64,000 nucleotides of DNA from Sebastes aleutianus (GCA_916700875.1 CAKAKS010000001.1:11781741-11845740); one strand, 5' to 3'; positions 12,951 through 25,892 are shown, counted from the stretch's first letter. The notes: generated by a model from the letters alone, not told the origin. Numbers and translations are program-made.

Positions 12951-14117
12951 GCAGGACAAAAATACATCGGTTAAGAATTTTAGTAGGGCGGCAAAAACCC
13001 ATCGAGCGAAAAGGTTGCAGGTCGACATAGTATAAATGTTCATAGACAATGCATATAAAAGAATGAAGGAAGCTGCCGGGCCTGGGAGATTCGTGGTGCA
13101 CGCAGAGAAGCAGGAATAGCAGTGTGATGTCTATGTAAACAAGAGTTCAAAGGCTGCTGGTCCGATCCCTCCAACCTTCACTGATCACTCCTGACGTGAC
13201 CTCCTGCATGGCTTGCGTCTGCGTGTGTCTCCTGCCTCGTCTCCGCTGGCCGGGGTTTAGCCCCGCTGTGGCCTGTCTGGCCCAAAGCCAGGGGCTCCAC
13301 TGTCTTTACAACCAGGCCTCACTGGGTCTTGGGGGAAGAACAACAATGAAACTGTCAGTTCCAGTTGATGTTTGTTTTTCTGTTGATTCTTCATTCCGGC
13401 GCTGAAATTAAATGCTAATTCACGGCGGGTCAAATGCATTTTGCTACTTTCAAACCCCGCTGTTCTTCGGCGAGCTGGCCGGTTATATGGATACAAGACC
13501 CAAACCAAACAATACCACGCCACACCACAGCTTGTCACGGCCTGGCTGAGGAGAGCGAATGGAGACACAGCATATTTGTCTGTCCGTCTGCCTGTCTGTG
13601 TTGGAGAGGCGCCTGCCACTTAATGACGTCTGACAAGCGAGACAGCGGCGGCTTTGGGTACTCAAGGACTGTTTTGGGGTCAGGGAGATGTGATCTGTAG
13701 GAAGTGGAGGGTTTATCAGATAACGTCAACATTGTCTCCACGCTGACTGCTAGAAGTGGAAGACTTACATTTCACAGTTTGCATTTTAGGCATTTGGTTC
13801 TTGGTCCTGTCTAAATAAGGCATACAATCAATGCAGGAGTAGAGGAAACTTTAGTTCCTAGGTCTCCACTAAGCAAGCAGTGAGGCGGTCAAAGTTCAGA
13901 GCCGTAGTGTCCTGACAGTATTTTTGTGGTCATGTACAAAAGATTTTATATTTCAGTTGAATTTAACACATGTTACCCTCAGCAAAGCCAAAGAAGAGTC
14001 CACTGATGCTCATTATATTGATGTGAAAGCCTTAACTTGATGGACTTGTGTGTGACAATTTGTGGGATATGATGGTAAACCAGATGCTGACTGTCTTTTT
14101 TCCGTTCCGTCCCACAG

Positions 14118-14282
14118 GCTCTGATGCGTCCAGGTCGCCTTGACCGAATCGTGTATGTGCCTCTTCCAGATGCTCCAACCCGACGGGAGATATTTTCTCT
14201 CCAGTTCCGCAACATGCCCGTTGCCCAAAATGTGTCAGTTGATGACCTGGTGCCTCGGACCAACAAGTATTCTGGAGCAGAG
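14118..14282 (+). CDS. afg2a: afg2a (spata5) penultimate coding exon, AAA+ D2 domain
   Basis: This exon encodes 55 residues in phase 0, from A-L-M-R-P-G-R-L-D-R to T-N-K-Y-S-G-A-E. It is bounded by an acceptor (cccacag, ending 14117) and a donor (gtgagt, starting 14283). The family, AFG2A/SPATA5, is a tandem AAA+ ATPase that acts in cytoplasmic maturation of the large ribosomal subunit and is linked to neurodevelopmental disease in humans. What is visible is the end of the second region of homology of the D2 ATPase. Arg4 and Arg7 of the exon (M-R-P-G-R) sit where type II AAA+ proteins carry their arginine fingers. The Y-V-P-L-P-D and R-R-E-I-F motifs that follow are typical of the family, and Y-S-G-A-E starts the sensor-2 lid. 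The next exon continues with I-T-A-V-C-R-E-A-A, which fits the family without a gap. A paralogue such as AFG2B or VCP is less likely given the C-terminal exon and the neighbouring spry1. Confidence 0.95.
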
Positions 14283-14692
14283 GTGAGTTACATTTACTTT
14301 GATTGATTTATAATGAGTGCAATAGGAAAAGAATCCACAAAATATTTCTTGAATGATAAAAATCAGGCCAAATCAGATCTATGATTTATTGGTAAAAAAA
14401 AACCAGCAACAACAACAGTGACTTTATAGGTGGTACAACAATGGTAAGAACAGGGGAGAAATACACAAGAAAAGACCAAGAAAACAAGGTGATGTACAGA
14501 GCTTGACGTAATACATAACAAACAAAACAAAACAAATATAACAAAACCCCAAAAAAGGATTTAATAATAGTCATAATAATTCTAGCAACAACATCTTAAA
14601 TAAATAAAAATAAAAAGGATAATAATAATAATAATACGTATTTTTTTTTTTAAAATGATAAAATAACTAGGTGGTAATAATAAGGAAGGAAT

Positions 14693-14763
14693 TAAAATAA
14701 ATAAAATAAATAAAATAAATAAAATAAATAAAATAAATAAAATAAATAAAATAAATAAATAAA
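14693..14763. repeat. 9-bp minisatellite (TAAAATAAA)n
   Basis: About seven and a half near-perfect copies of the 9-mer, with an A/T-rich lead-in. Confidence 0.95.
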
Positions 14764-15059
14764 CGAGTAGTTAGATATTTAGAAGTGTTATATGTAGTAA
14801 AGAGGAACCCGGGACCTTGAGAACTGTCTGTTAAGGTATGTGGAGGTGTCTCTTTTTCTTAATGCGTGCAGTGGTCTGCCCCAAGTCACACTCAATTTAA
14901 AATCTAATCTGCACCTTGTGGCCTGCCGTCTAGTTTCTCTCACCAGATTTTGGGATATTAGTTTGACAATCATGCAATCAACTTTTCAGACTTGTTTCTT
15001 GTCAGCTCAAGCTGAAAAATAAGTTTTCATATCTCACTAAACGTCAAGTTTAATAATCC

Positions 15060-15150
15060 AATGTGAATGGTGCTCGACCCAAGGATTCAAACTGGCAACC
15101 CTGCATTCACAAGCCTACATCTTTACCTTCTGACTGCTTCTGCACCCAAA
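15060..15150 (-). mobile_element. tRNA-derived SINE head relic
   Basis: Read on the minus strand, it has a B-box-like AGTTTGAATCC at 15083-15093 and a decayed A-box region upstream (about 15130-15145). The gttgcc before the B box and the tgggtcgagc after it match the texture of a tRNA-like SINE head. The same architecture is seen at 19260-19360. Confidence 0.5.
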
Positions 15151-17009
15151 TAAGAAGCTGCATTGCAGTGAGATGTTACCGTGCTTTTCCATGATGTCTG
15201 TGTCGTGTCTGTACTGTGTCACACAGCGCACTCGTGATCTCACAGCAGACTGGGAGGAATCGTACAAACACTCCTTTGTGTGACAGATTTGTCTCTCTGT
15301 ATTCGTCTGCCGCGTGATTCACATTGTCTCAAGCAGAGAAACTGCTACTGTCCTCCACAACACAAATAACTAAGAAACTGTGAGAAAAAGGGAACAATTT
15401 TAAAAAGAATATGTCACCTTTTGGCCAAATAAACTCATTGACCAACTTTAAGTTTGGTAGGTTTTAGTCTGTGTGTATTATCTACTGCAGAGTATAAATG
15501 TTTTGAGAGTTTTCCGTGTGGGATGTGGTTCTCTCTATCTCTGTCTTGTTCTTTGTCAAGAAAATCATGTTTGTCTTTGACCTTCAACGTGACTCATAGT
15601 TTATACACCGTTCGACAGAAGAAATACAGTATATCTTTCCCCCTGAATGTAAATCCCAGCTGTATATTTAGACTTCAAGGGTCACTGAGATGATAGAAAT
15701 GTCATGCTGGTCTTCTGACAGGCTCAGAAAACAACCGTTTTTAAAGGATTCAGACGCCACCGTTCCATGGCGGGCTTTGAAAACACAGATTTCATTGTTG
15801 TCCCAGTCATGCTTTCTGCGTGGTGTGTTTACGAGCGCTGCCACGTACAGAAGAATCTGTGATGAGTTGTTTCTGGATCTTTGAACTATTTTCTTAATCA
15901 ACTTCTTATTATAAGCAATGTGGTCCTCCTACATGGACACATTATCCATTAAAGTTGGAACCATATTGGTTGTTTTCACATCAGAGATTTCTTTATTGAT
16001 TTTTGACCCATTCCAAAACAGACATATGCAAACTCTACCTGAACCCCACATGCATAAATTCATTTAGAAAACGAGAGACACAAATTGAATTTTTCAACTT
16101 TTATTGATTTATAACTAAGGATGTTTATGTAACAATCATCTTATAGAGAAGTAGCCTACTCAAGATTTCACTCAAGGTGTTAAATTCCTGTTAAACTCCT
16201 CTATATCTTTACATAGCAGCAAACAACTATTTGAACACAGTAATAATACTCTAGTGTGGACCAAAACAACCGCTCCGAGATCACTTGCAAGACGTAGTCT
16301 CTGACTGTTTCCACGCATAGACGTGGCAGCTCTCGAGACTAAAAAGATAAACTCCTTTGTACTTGCCCCTCAGCCTATTATTTGTTTTTATTCGGTCCGC
16401 TTTAATTTGTGCACTGTAAAACCGAACCAGACTTAATTGAAACTGAACCAAAAGTATCAATTTCATTGTGATTCGGACTAGCCAAATGGACTATAGCTTG
16501 TGAAATCACCTTTAAACACACACGCATGATGTGCACACTTCAACCTTTCTTTCAGCTAGCTCAGGAAATCAGCTCTAAAATCAAGTCTGGTCAGGACAGC
16601 GAGGTGTTGAGGTGTTTCCGCCTTTTCTCTTGACATTATGATCCTCTCGAGGGCAGTCTGAGGTTACCTATAGGGCCTCCTCATATCCTGAAAGTACACG
16701 CTCTCTGCCTGATTCCTGACTCGGCAGCCCCCACCCAAAAAGCAGCCCTAAAGCAGGCGTACACCTGGAGCAGGTATGCAGTAAGAAACCAATCCCCCGC
16801 TATCAGGTGTTGTGTTTGACATCGGGGTTTCTGGTATACCGTCTCATCTGTGGAATGGAGGTTTGCAGTCACTTGCCATTGAGTTCTTGAAACCCCACAA
16901 AAATTCAAAGAAATGCCACAGTCAAGCTGATAAGAGTTCATAGTTGAAAAAAAAAAAAAAACCCTGGGTCTCACCTGTGTGCGGATTATATTTAACATAC
17001 CAACGCTAT

Positions 17010-17090
17010 AGATCAGATCAGATGAGATGAAACTTTAAACTGCCCCTAATCACTGAGGGGAAGTTTGAGAGAAAACAGGATGCAGATAAC
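17010..17090. mobile_element. LINE 3' tail-like fragment
   Basis: The phrase gatgagatgaaactttaaac..ccctaatc..gaggggaa resembles the 3' end of fish non-LTR retroelements (tttattaatcccgagggg wording). A complementary fragment occurs near 29555-29585 (ggggtcattaaagttttg). No reverse transcriptase frame is present. Confidence 0.35.
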
Positions 17091-18794
17091 AGAGCAACAC
17101 AGTACTAAAGATAATGCTGTGTTTACAAGAAAAGAGCACCGAGGGACAAATGCTGCAAATCACCAAGTCAATAAACAAGGAAATGTCCAAAAACAATGAC
17201 TGTGACTGTCGATTGGTCACATCTCGACTGGTTGCTCTTATGCTCTTTTTATGTTTTTATGTCACTGTTATGCTTAAAGATATTACCCATTACAGAGATA
17301 AGAGTTGAAAGGCTCAACATTTCCCTTTTATTTAACCATTTTTTTACAGATAATACAGCCAGAGTCTTTAAAAGTAGCAGTTTGCTTTTTCACCTGGATG
17401 TTACCCTCCCACAAATCTAAAAGTGTTTGTGTTTCCTGCTGCAGGAAGACACCGGTCACCACAGTTTACAGTAAATGAGATTGCAGTAAATACAGTAAAT
17501 ACAGTAAATGTTGAGCACTCAGAAAATACAGTATTTCTGGTAATAGAGAGGGAAAAGAAACCGGACAGATCAGATCAGCTGATTATGAGTTCCCCCGACT
17601 AAATAATAGTAAAAAGTTAAACTGCACATTGTGTTTTGGAAATCCAGTTTTCACCCTGATTTTTTGGACTATTGACTTTTTAATCTGAAGATACATTTCC
17701 AGATGCTATATTGACAAATAAAAACTAAAAACAATAGGCCAACCTTTGTATATTTTTAAATAAATCTTAAAACTAAGAGAACCATATACGAAAATATTAA
17801 TAATGTATCCAAAAGCATAACAAGGACATGGCTGTTGAGATACAGCAGGGCTCAACAATAAGGATTGCCCAGGTCAAGAAAAATGCCACGTCGGGCTAGT
17901 AAATCTAGCAATTCACTTGCCCTCTCTGTCGGTATCATGACAAGCTCTTGTACCACACATCCTCTGGCAAAGTTAAAGTCTTATATAACTGGGAGGAATG
18001 GGAGGTATTGCCTCGGTGTGGACATTGAGAGGAGCTGGTCGTCTCCATCTCTGTGTGACAGAGCACTGAGCCATTATATTTGACTTGGCATGCTATCTTG
18101 CTAATGCAGCAGGCAGCTGGGTGAGCCGCAGCCGACGAGCATCGGTCAGACGTGCGTCAAGCCCCACGCTGCCAGGGAGCGAGCTGGATGAAGGGTGTTG
18201 GTGGGGGGGGCGAGATGGGGGTCTCGTAAATCAACAGCAAGATGCTTATTGAAACTGGAGGCCACTAAGCAGAGTCCAGTTTCAGTTTTCATATCATACA
18301 CTCTGTCGCTGACTGGCTCCGTCTCTCCCTCTCTTGTTCTCACTTGCTTGCGTTGCGTTCTCATCTGTCGACTGGTTGTACCGAGGCTTTGCAGTCGTGT
18401 GACGAATCTCCTGTCAACTGCAGTCGGTGTCATCATGGAGCTTTAACGGTGATTTGGTTGGTCATATCTGTTGCAGCTTCGCTTCCTTATAGACGACTTG
18501 CTTAGTTCAGATTCTGCATGCTCTATTGATCACTTATAAATTCTACTATTCAATTAGTATTTGTTGCTGTCATGGCCTGTTTTCCTATGTAAAGTTTTAA
18601 CTTATACTCTTTGCCTTGTGGCCCTCAAAACAGTTGTCCATGCATCTCTAGTCCTTCAAACTGTAACAACCAAAGAACACAACACTGTGATCGAAAACTG
18701 TGAACAATGTGATGCAATCCACTATAGTAGCCCAAACAAACATATAAGACTTATTCTCAGTTGGTCGGCGTTCATGTCCCGTGTGAAACCAAAA

Positions 18795-19040
18795 GTTGAG
18801 TGATTTTTAACGGTGACGGTACGGCATTGAGTCATGACGTTACGTTCGTAGCAAGCATATATATTTTAAGCCAAACCATGATGTTTTTTCTAACCCCCCC
18901 TAAGTGGTTTTATTACCTAAACCTACCGTTTCACATCCTTAACCCTGCGCGAACCTTCAGCGTCAAGATACTACGCAAAAGGCTGCCCCCGGTGTCATTA
19001 TAGTGATACCAGGAGCTTCTGCCTAAGTGACAAATATGAA
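18795..19040. mobile_element. Interspersed repeat relic (cctaaaccta family)
   Basis: Contains gagtcatgacgttacg, aaaccatgatgttttttc and ctaagtggttttattaccta, shared in part with 7420-7450 and 12466-12560. Class unknown, no coding. Confidence 0.45.
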
Positions 19041-19259
19041 GAGTAGGGATGAAATCAAGTTGTTCAGGTTATGGTCAAATAAACTAATTAAAAATTTTTT
19101 TTTTTACCCTTCTTGATTAAGGACAGAATTGGTGAGCGCAAACTCTATTTTACACCCTGCTCCATGCTCTCATATTCACACACACGTTCAAATCTGGAAG
19201 TTGCCTAGTACAACGAAAGTCTTATCTGTTGGCCATTGACATGAAAATAATTGGTGGTG

Positions 19260-19360
19260 GTAGCTCAACCGCTTCCCTGCCCAGATTTCCACTGTTGGTC
19301 CAGGAATCAAACTGGTCACCTGGTTTATGAGCTCACTTCTTCAACCATTGGGCCACTTCT
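19260..19360 (-). mobile_element. tRNA-derived SINE head relic with A and B boxes
   Basis: On the minus strand, A-box-like TGGCCCAATGGTTG (19342-19354) and B-box-like AGTTTGATTCC (19303-19313) lie about 30 bp apart, in the right order for an internal RNA polymerase III promoter. Each deviates slightly from consensus. No tRNA cloverleaf closes, so this is a SINE, not a tRNA gene. Confidence 0.55.
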
Positions 19361-20765
19361 GCTCCCAAATTTTCAGTGAATCAGTCACAATTCTTAGTAT
19401 TACTAAGTTTTTTTTGTTTTTTTACAGTACTGTGACATCCCTCCGTATGAAAACTCAATGAGGGGATTGATTACTCGGGTGTTTGCGGATGGCTCGCACA
19501 TCGTTGTAGAGGTGACGCACGAATAGGCCCATTGAGCACCTTTCAGTCTTGGCAGTCCAACTACCTGAAGCTTTGACTTTAATTACATTCCTGGGATTTC
19601 AGACTTGTTTGAGAGGAGAGGGAGGCAGGGTCGAGAGGAGTAGGAGGAGGTGTGTGGGGGTGGGGGGTCATGCAGGAGGACACAGTTGTTGTCGGCTCGG
19701 AGCTAGAAGCTTGTTAAAATCACCTGTCTTCCTACCTGCCTGGAGTGACATCTGGTTTCCCAACACACACACATACTCAGCCCAGAAAATTGCTGCCGGC
19801 TCTCCTTCCTCACCTCTGCCATCACTTTCCTAAACAGAAGCAACATTTGATACTGTAATCGCAGTGTTGTCTCAAAGAAGAAGAAGAAGGAGGAGGAGGA
19901 GAAGAAGGGCTTAACTTGCTCCTGAAGGAAGGTGTGATGCTACTCCACTACTCTCTTTTTTTCTATTTATGATCAAGCCCTGACAGGAAAAGTCCTGGAG
20001 GATTTATTGCACCCTGTCACATGCACTGAGTCAGTTCCAGGCCTTGTTTGTAGCCTTGCTGGAAAGCTGCAGCCCTCTCAGGTTTCAATACAGCGCTTTT
20101 TAAATTCTCAATATAAAGATATTTAATTACGAACTGAGGATTCTTGCTATAGGCAAAGAATGTTTACAGGTTCTGTAAAAATTAGAGCAAACACTTGACC
20201 ACACAGATTCTTATTTCAAAACTTTTATTTAATTAAGATATCAGTAAGCACATGTACACATTTACTAAAGTCTTACACGGGCTTCAAACTCTGAAGAGTT
20301 CTAAATTCACATTGCACATTATAATCTGCTATCATTATGAATCCTACTTTATATAGTCTACATATATGGGATGTTTAGCTGTATCCAGTAAAGAATCCTG
20401 CAGAAACCGTTTGGTAATGCTGCCTCTAGAAATTGTTATGGCTCCAAGCAAATTAAACTCAGTAGGATGTCCTTTAGACTTTCCATCTCGCTGCTTTGCT
20501 AGTTAAGTCCACTCACTCGGTCAGACGGGGTTGATTAAAAGTGTAAAGCTTAATGTTACGGGACGTAGGAATTAATCAAAATGTATCTTCAATAATTTCT
20601 GAAACAAAGGATAAAAAAAAACATCAAATAGTGTATGCTGAATCAATATGATCATAAACCTAAACCCAGATTACAAAAAACATGAATCGAAATTTTCTTG
20701 TCCGTGTCCTCTCCGTAATATTCATACACGCTTGTGTAATACATCTGGTGTTGTACTCAATGACA

Positions 20766-21037
20766 ACGTTTACATGCACAAAATATTCCAGTTTTTGCCC
20801 TTATTCCGAAAAAGACAATATTCTACTAAGCTGTTTACATAATGACAATGAATATTCCACTAATATTCTGAAAACCTGAATAATAGCAGCATATCCCACA
20901 TGTCTGAATCGGAAAATGCTCCATTCTGAATAAGGCCTAATTCAGAATATCCAAACAGAATATGCTGTTTATATGACCCATATCAAATTTGGAATAATGT
21001 CAGAATAATAGTGGAATATTAGTGTGCATGTAAACGT
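20766..21037. mobile_element. MITE with 25-26 bp terminal inverted repeats
   Basis: This 272-bp element begins acgtttacatgcaca and ends in its complement (tgtgcatgtaaacgt). The inverted repeats extend to the aatattcca wording with one indel. The interior repeats attccgaa / gaatattc in both orientations and has no coding potential. The terminal wording is that of a common fish MITE. Confidence 0.75.
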
Positions 21038-22586
21038 ATAGTCATGCAGGCCGTTTTCCCGGTTAGAGAGACAACAAACCTCAGCTTTGTTGGTGAGAAA
21101 AAGCATGGGGACATCATCTTTCTGCTTCTAGCAGTCGCTTACTGCAGCTTCCCTGACGACTGAAAGTGACATCAGTGGCAGATGTGCTGATCTTTTCATT
21201 GAAAATAAATGTTTGTCTTGATGCTCTCCTTTGATGAACATACACACAGTTAGGTGTTTCCTTCAGTGTAGTTTGTTTGGAATAAACAGGAAAGGAACTG
21301 AGTCACTGAGTGCACAACTTACAGGAACTCCAGCTTCATTAACAGAGCGCGCCACAGACCTCCCTGTGCTGCGTGATTGACAGGTGACCTCCAGGAGGTG
21401 AAGTGCAAAAACACCCCAGCAATGAGCACTTAGCAGATGTTGACAAGTTGTTGACAAAAGAAATCAGGATTTCCCCCCCGAACGATCCCAGTAAGAACAG
21501 AACTGGAAGTTGTTGTTTAGATGCCGAGCACGTAGAGGTGACGTCCGACAGACAGGCAGTGCCAACCCTCGAGATCTCACAGTGTCGTAACATCCATCTC
21601 CCTTAAAGAGAAGGTGGGGGGCGGCGGTTGTTGAGGCATTTTAATAAAACCTCAAGCTGCAGCATTCAGCCGTATCAGAATATCTTTGTGTTCAGTCACA
21701 GATGCCTTTGACCGACCGCGACCTCCATAGCGGTGGGTCTTTTCCCTCCAACAGGGGGAGAGCTGTTTGGTCCTAGCCCAGGTGTCTGAGACGCTTGGCT
21801 GACAGCCATTCAAACTCACTGGCGCAATTGTTTTCTTAACTTTTTTTTTCTTCACACTGGCAGGAGCAAGTCTGTTCCAATGCAGGACGTACAAATCAGG
21901 CAGATCAACAGTCTGTCTTGACGTCAATGTGCCGCCTGTGATGCTTAATATCCCCCCTTTTCCTAGATTACTGAGCGCCTCTGCAGCTCCCTGTCAACAA
22001 AGTCAGTGTTGTAACTTGATGAAGCGGTGGTGCATTTTTTGCATCAGTTAAAGGACATAAAAGTAGTTGTGGAATGATGATTAGGTTTTTTTTGTTAAAC
22101 CCCACATTTTAAAATAGAAGCCTGAGCAGACGCGCTGGATTTGCAGAAGCTTGTTTGCAACGATTAAAAGCCATGAAAAAGAGTTTGATCACAAATACGG
22201 CCTCTATAATGACACACACACGCAGAGCAAAAACCACCCTCCCAGGAAGACAAATGGTTTCCTCTTAACACCTGTTGTGGTTGTGGCTGTTCCTCCTCTG
22301 GCTCTGTGTGTCATTTGTCTGATTTATGACCTGCTATTTGTTGTTGCAAAGATTTTTATCACCAAGGACACAGGCGCAAAAAAAATGCATCAACAAAGCA
22401 TGTTCCTGTTAGAATAATAGTGATATCATTACACAATGTACGAAGCTGATATACGCCAGCACTCTCTAAGGGAAAAGAAAGATCTGTAATCATCATCAAA
22501 TAAACATGTCAGCTTTGGTGGAATGCGTGTCGGACGAGGTCTGAAGTTGGCAGTGATTTTCTAAAATATGGTTAAACCTCTAGTCT

Positions 22587-22609
22587 TGTGTGTGTGTGTG
22601 TGTGTGTGT
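22587..22609. repeat. (TG)n microsatellite
   Basis: Eleven uninterrupted TG units. Confidence 0.95.
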
Positions 22610-22769
22610 TTTATTTTCTATGCGGCTGACCACAGAAGCGGTCACGCTGCCACTCAGAAAAACACTGAAAACACAGTCAACAGCTCGACAAAGGCTGCGA
22701 GGAAAAGGCCTTTCACACCTCTGTAACTCTGTGTGACTGTGAAACACCTCGCCTCACTTCCTCTCCAAC

Positions 22770-22855
22770 AAGCCTTTTGCCTCTTGTCATTGTGAATATG
22801 TTGTTCTTAGTCGACACTGCGGGTTAAATAAAGGTTAAAAAAGAAAACATGGCTT
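22770..22855. mobile_element. Possible L2-type LINE 3' end
   Basis: The phrase gcgggttaaataaaggttaa just before an A-rich run is the usual ending of fish L2 elements. Only the tail is visible. Confidence 0.3.
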
Positions 22856-23654
22856 CAGCCAGCAGGCTGCTGCTGTGGCTTGCAGAAGGCCAGCGATGGC
22901 TCAGAGGGGAAATGGCTCCAATCGGCCCTAATTTTACATTTTATATATAAAGCCTTCGCTGTGGTTTATGTGCGAGTACATGGCGAGCACAAATTGAATT
23001 TTTCCTGGGAAATATGAGCCCTGAAGCGTACTAGTTGTTCTGTTTCCCTTGGCCAGGCAGGAAGACAGAATGTGGCTTAGCAAAAGCCAAAAAAGTGACA
23101 AATGGAGCAAGAAAGGAAAGGTAGGAAAGGACAGAGGAAGTGAGAGGAAATACGGATGCCAAAATGTGGAGGGAGAGAGAGATGAAGACAGGACAACCTA
23201 AAAGTAGCCAATAAAACCAGAAAAGGACAGCGGAGCCTGTAGTAGAGGGAAATACAGAAAGTCAATGACCATTAACTCGTTTCAACTATATAAAAGGGAA
23301 TATCTGTGTGAATTGCGACATGTCACTTTTGAATGGCGACAGTTTAGCTGTCTCAAATGTTATGGATTAAAGTAAATAATGATACCTTTTTAATGAACTA
23401 ATGATGCAAGTTTTCTTTTATAGGAAGTTGAATTAATCAGCAATAAAACATATTTTCTTATTCAATACACTGAAGTGTTTTTTTGTCGCTACTTGGCTTA
23501 TTTGACCAGTAGCTTATGGCTAATGTTAGCAAACTTTAATAAGATGGATATTTATTCTATATTTATTCCAGTTTTGCAAAAATGTAACTTTATAAGAAAA
23601 GGTGTGGGATTTTTTTCATTTGTGTTTAAATATATATTTGATTCAGTTTAATTT

Positions 23655-24170
23655 AAAGGTAACATATCGAGCTCATTTCCAGGTTCATACTTACATATTT
23701 GGGGTTTCTAAAAGAACATGTTTACATGCCTTAATGTTGAAAGAGGACCTATTATGCTTATTTTCAGGTGCAAACTTTCTACTTGCTGTTACTAGCTGTT
23801 ATGCAAATGTATTACTTGGTGACATCACCACGTTACGGAAGAGAAAGCGGGGCTTCAAACAAGGCGTTTAAGGCAGTTCAGGAGCAGTGTTTCTGTGGGG
23901 GAGAGTAACTCTCTTTGGCGTGGACTTTGGGCTTTGTAACTTTGCAGACCTTTTACATGCACAAAAAAACTATATAACACACTAAAGGAAAGGAAAAAAA
24001 GCATAATTGGTCCTCTTTAAAAAAAACATTGTTTTTCTCATACTGTCTAATACTGAAATGCTCCGTTTTAGCGCCGGTCTCTTTATGCCTCTCTCCTTAA
24101 AAAGTCCAGTCTGCTCTGATTGGCTAGTGAGGAAAAATATGGTGCACCTTTGCAAAGGTAGTTCTCAAGC
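23655..24170. mobile_element. Older interspersed element interrupted by a younger MITE
   Basis: The left part (23655-23739: aaggtaacatatcgagctc to catgccttaatgttg) and right part (24019-24170: tttttctcatactgtc to ggtgcacctttgcaaagg) read as two halves of one common fish repeat, split by the element at 23740-24018. That they are halves of one repeat is from recalled fish-repeat wording and could not be checked here. Confidence 0.5.
23740..24018. mobile_element. MITE with 19-bp terminal inverted repeats, nested
   Basis: The left end is aaagaggacctattatgct and the right end is the complement of aaagaggaccaattatgct, one mismatch in 19. The length is 279 bp, with no coding frame. The interior includes acatgcacaaaaaaactat and agaggaaaggaaa-type wording near the right end. 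Confidence 0.75.
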
Positions 24171-24559
24171 TGTGGGCGATATATTCTAAGTAGCCTGCAT
24201 GTGACAGAGGAAGGGGAGCCACATCTGAATGGCTTGTTGAATCACGTGTTTTCTGATCTAGACAGCCCACAAAAAAAACTGACTGGGTTGTCTTATTTCA
24301 CAGTCTGTGGGTGGCACTCCAGATACCCAAATGGATGTGCACAAGAGCTGAAAAAGGAAGTTTTTCATAATATGTCCCATTTTAAAGTTGTAGTTGAAAA
24401 TCAAAAAAAGTTCATCAGCATTGATTTGAGTTACTAATACATGTGAACATTCACTTAGTGTGTATGAGACATGGAGCAAACAGGAAAGAGAACATTTCAG
24501 TGGAGCACATCACACAGGTGGAGTTTTACCTACCTTGACATTACACACACATTACATAT

Positions 24560-24560
<1 letters not shown>

Positions 24561-24605
<45 letters not shown>

Positions 24606-24610
24606 ACACA
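24561..24610. repeat. (CA)n microsatellite
   Basis: About 20 CA units, then a TC-interrupted second block. It lies 160 bp before another CA run. Confidence 0.95.
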
Positions 24611-24764
24611 GAGCTGAGTCTCCAGGTCACTTCAGTGTGGGTGTGTTTGGTAAATATGCCATCCCTGCCTTCCCAAGTCCAGGGAGAATGTGGAGCTTTC
24701 ATTCGTCTGATTAAGGGGCGAGGACAAATATGCCCTTAAAGGCGAGGCCCAGCTATACCCCCCC

Positions 24765-24767
<3 letters not shown>

Positions 24768-24815
<48 letters not shown>
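24768..24815. repeat. (CA)n microsatellite after a C run
   Basis: About 24 CA units preceded by a run of nine to ten C. Confidence 0.95.
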
Positions 24816-24818
<3 letters not shown>

Positions 24819-25214
24819 GAGACAACCTTAACACTGTGTAGCCCCAACACAGGTGCTATCCCACATGGGTCTTTCCAAAACATAAGGTGGGTAGGAGGCC
24901 TGAGATGATAACACTCAACCCGCCTGACATGGAAGTTATGTGTTAGCGTTTGTAGGAGGTTTCCATCTGAAACTGACCCTGTCGCTTTACTTATTACCTA
25001 TCAGTGAGTCATGGAACAGCGGAGCATCCCCCACTTTCATGACAAATATTTCCTGCGTGGCAAGAAAACATGCCTCACACATGACACACTCAGACGGATG
25101 TCATTCTATTGTGAGCCCTTCCATTTAGGCTGAGAAGTGAAATATACAGTATAAACAGCAATGTGAAGTTAATATTACAGCTCTTATTGTCAGGTTCTAC
25201 TCTAGCGTACAAAG

Positions 25215-25892
25215 TAGGGGTGTCAAAGTTAACGCGATAATAATGCAAATTTGTTTTAACAAATGAATGAGTGAATATATATGCTGGCATCATATGAAAC
25301 TAGAAAACCTAAGAAATCCATTGGTACCAACCATGTCATACTAGCCTGTCGTGAAGGAGGCTAAATAACGCTCCAAACTCGCGCTAAAGTTTGGCGAGGA
25401 GAAACGGTCATGGCCATTTTCAAAGGGGTTACTTGACCTCTGACCTCAAAATATGTGAATGAAAATGGGTTCTATGGGTACCCACGAGTCTCCCCTTTAC
25501 AGACATGCCCACTTTATGATAATCACATGCAGTTTGGGGCAAGTCATAGTCAAGTCAGCACACTGACACACTGACAGCTGTTGTTGCCTGTTGGGCTGCA
25601 GTTTGCTATGTTGTATGATTTGAGTATGTTTTTATGCTAAATGCAGTACCTGTGAGGGTTTCTGGACAATATTTGTCATTGTTTTGTGTTGTTAATTGAT
25701 TTCCAGTAATAAATATATACATCCAATTTGCATAAAGCAGCATATTTGCCCGCTCCTATGTTGATAAGAGTATTAAATACTTGACAAATCTCCCTTTAAG
25801 GTATTTTGAACAGATAAAAGATGTGCGATTAATTTAACTATGGACAATCATGTGATTATTTGCTATTAGATATTTGAATCGATTGACAGCCA
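25215..25892 (+). mobile_element. hAT-like non-autonomous repeat, copy A (longest)
   Basis: Begins taggggtgtcaaagtta and ends cgattgacagcc. The body carries ttgacctctgacctca, gggtacccacgagtctcc, tgataatcacatgcag and acagctgttgttg. The same body is found at 35908-36414 in this orientation, and at 28595-29010 and 62286-62625 in the opposite orientation. At 678 bp it is the most complete copy. Its right end has lost the last bases, and no clear target duplication was found. Confidence 0.75.

Larger units (their letters stand above)
1..14117 (+). other. afg2a: afg2a (spata5) intron, 5' side truncated by window edge
   Basis: No coding exon is recognisable before 14118, so this stretch is read as the 3' part of one afg2a intron; its donor lies outside the window. 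The preceding exon should encode the start of the D2 second region of homology, and I did not see such a sequence here. Contents: pyrimidine-rich low complexity (about 470-720), an AT-rich part (1500-2950), a fold-back element (3602-4190), G-rich DNA (5338-5407), CA-rich patches (6240-6690), a SINE-like segment (8028-8340), an inverted-repeat element (8812-9089), repeat-poor blocks (9600-10262), a CTC tract (10853-10902) and repeat relics at 12466-12950. The intron ends with a good acceptor (cccacag) at 14111-14117. Confidence 0.8.

Noticed and set aside
19300..19360. A tRNA gene on the minus strand
   Set aside because: A and B boxes are present but deviate from consensus, and no acceptor stem or cloverleaf closes. 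A SINE head explains it.
24561..24815. The paired CA runs as a special structure
   Set aside because: Ordinary fish microsatellites; closeness of two runs is not unusual.
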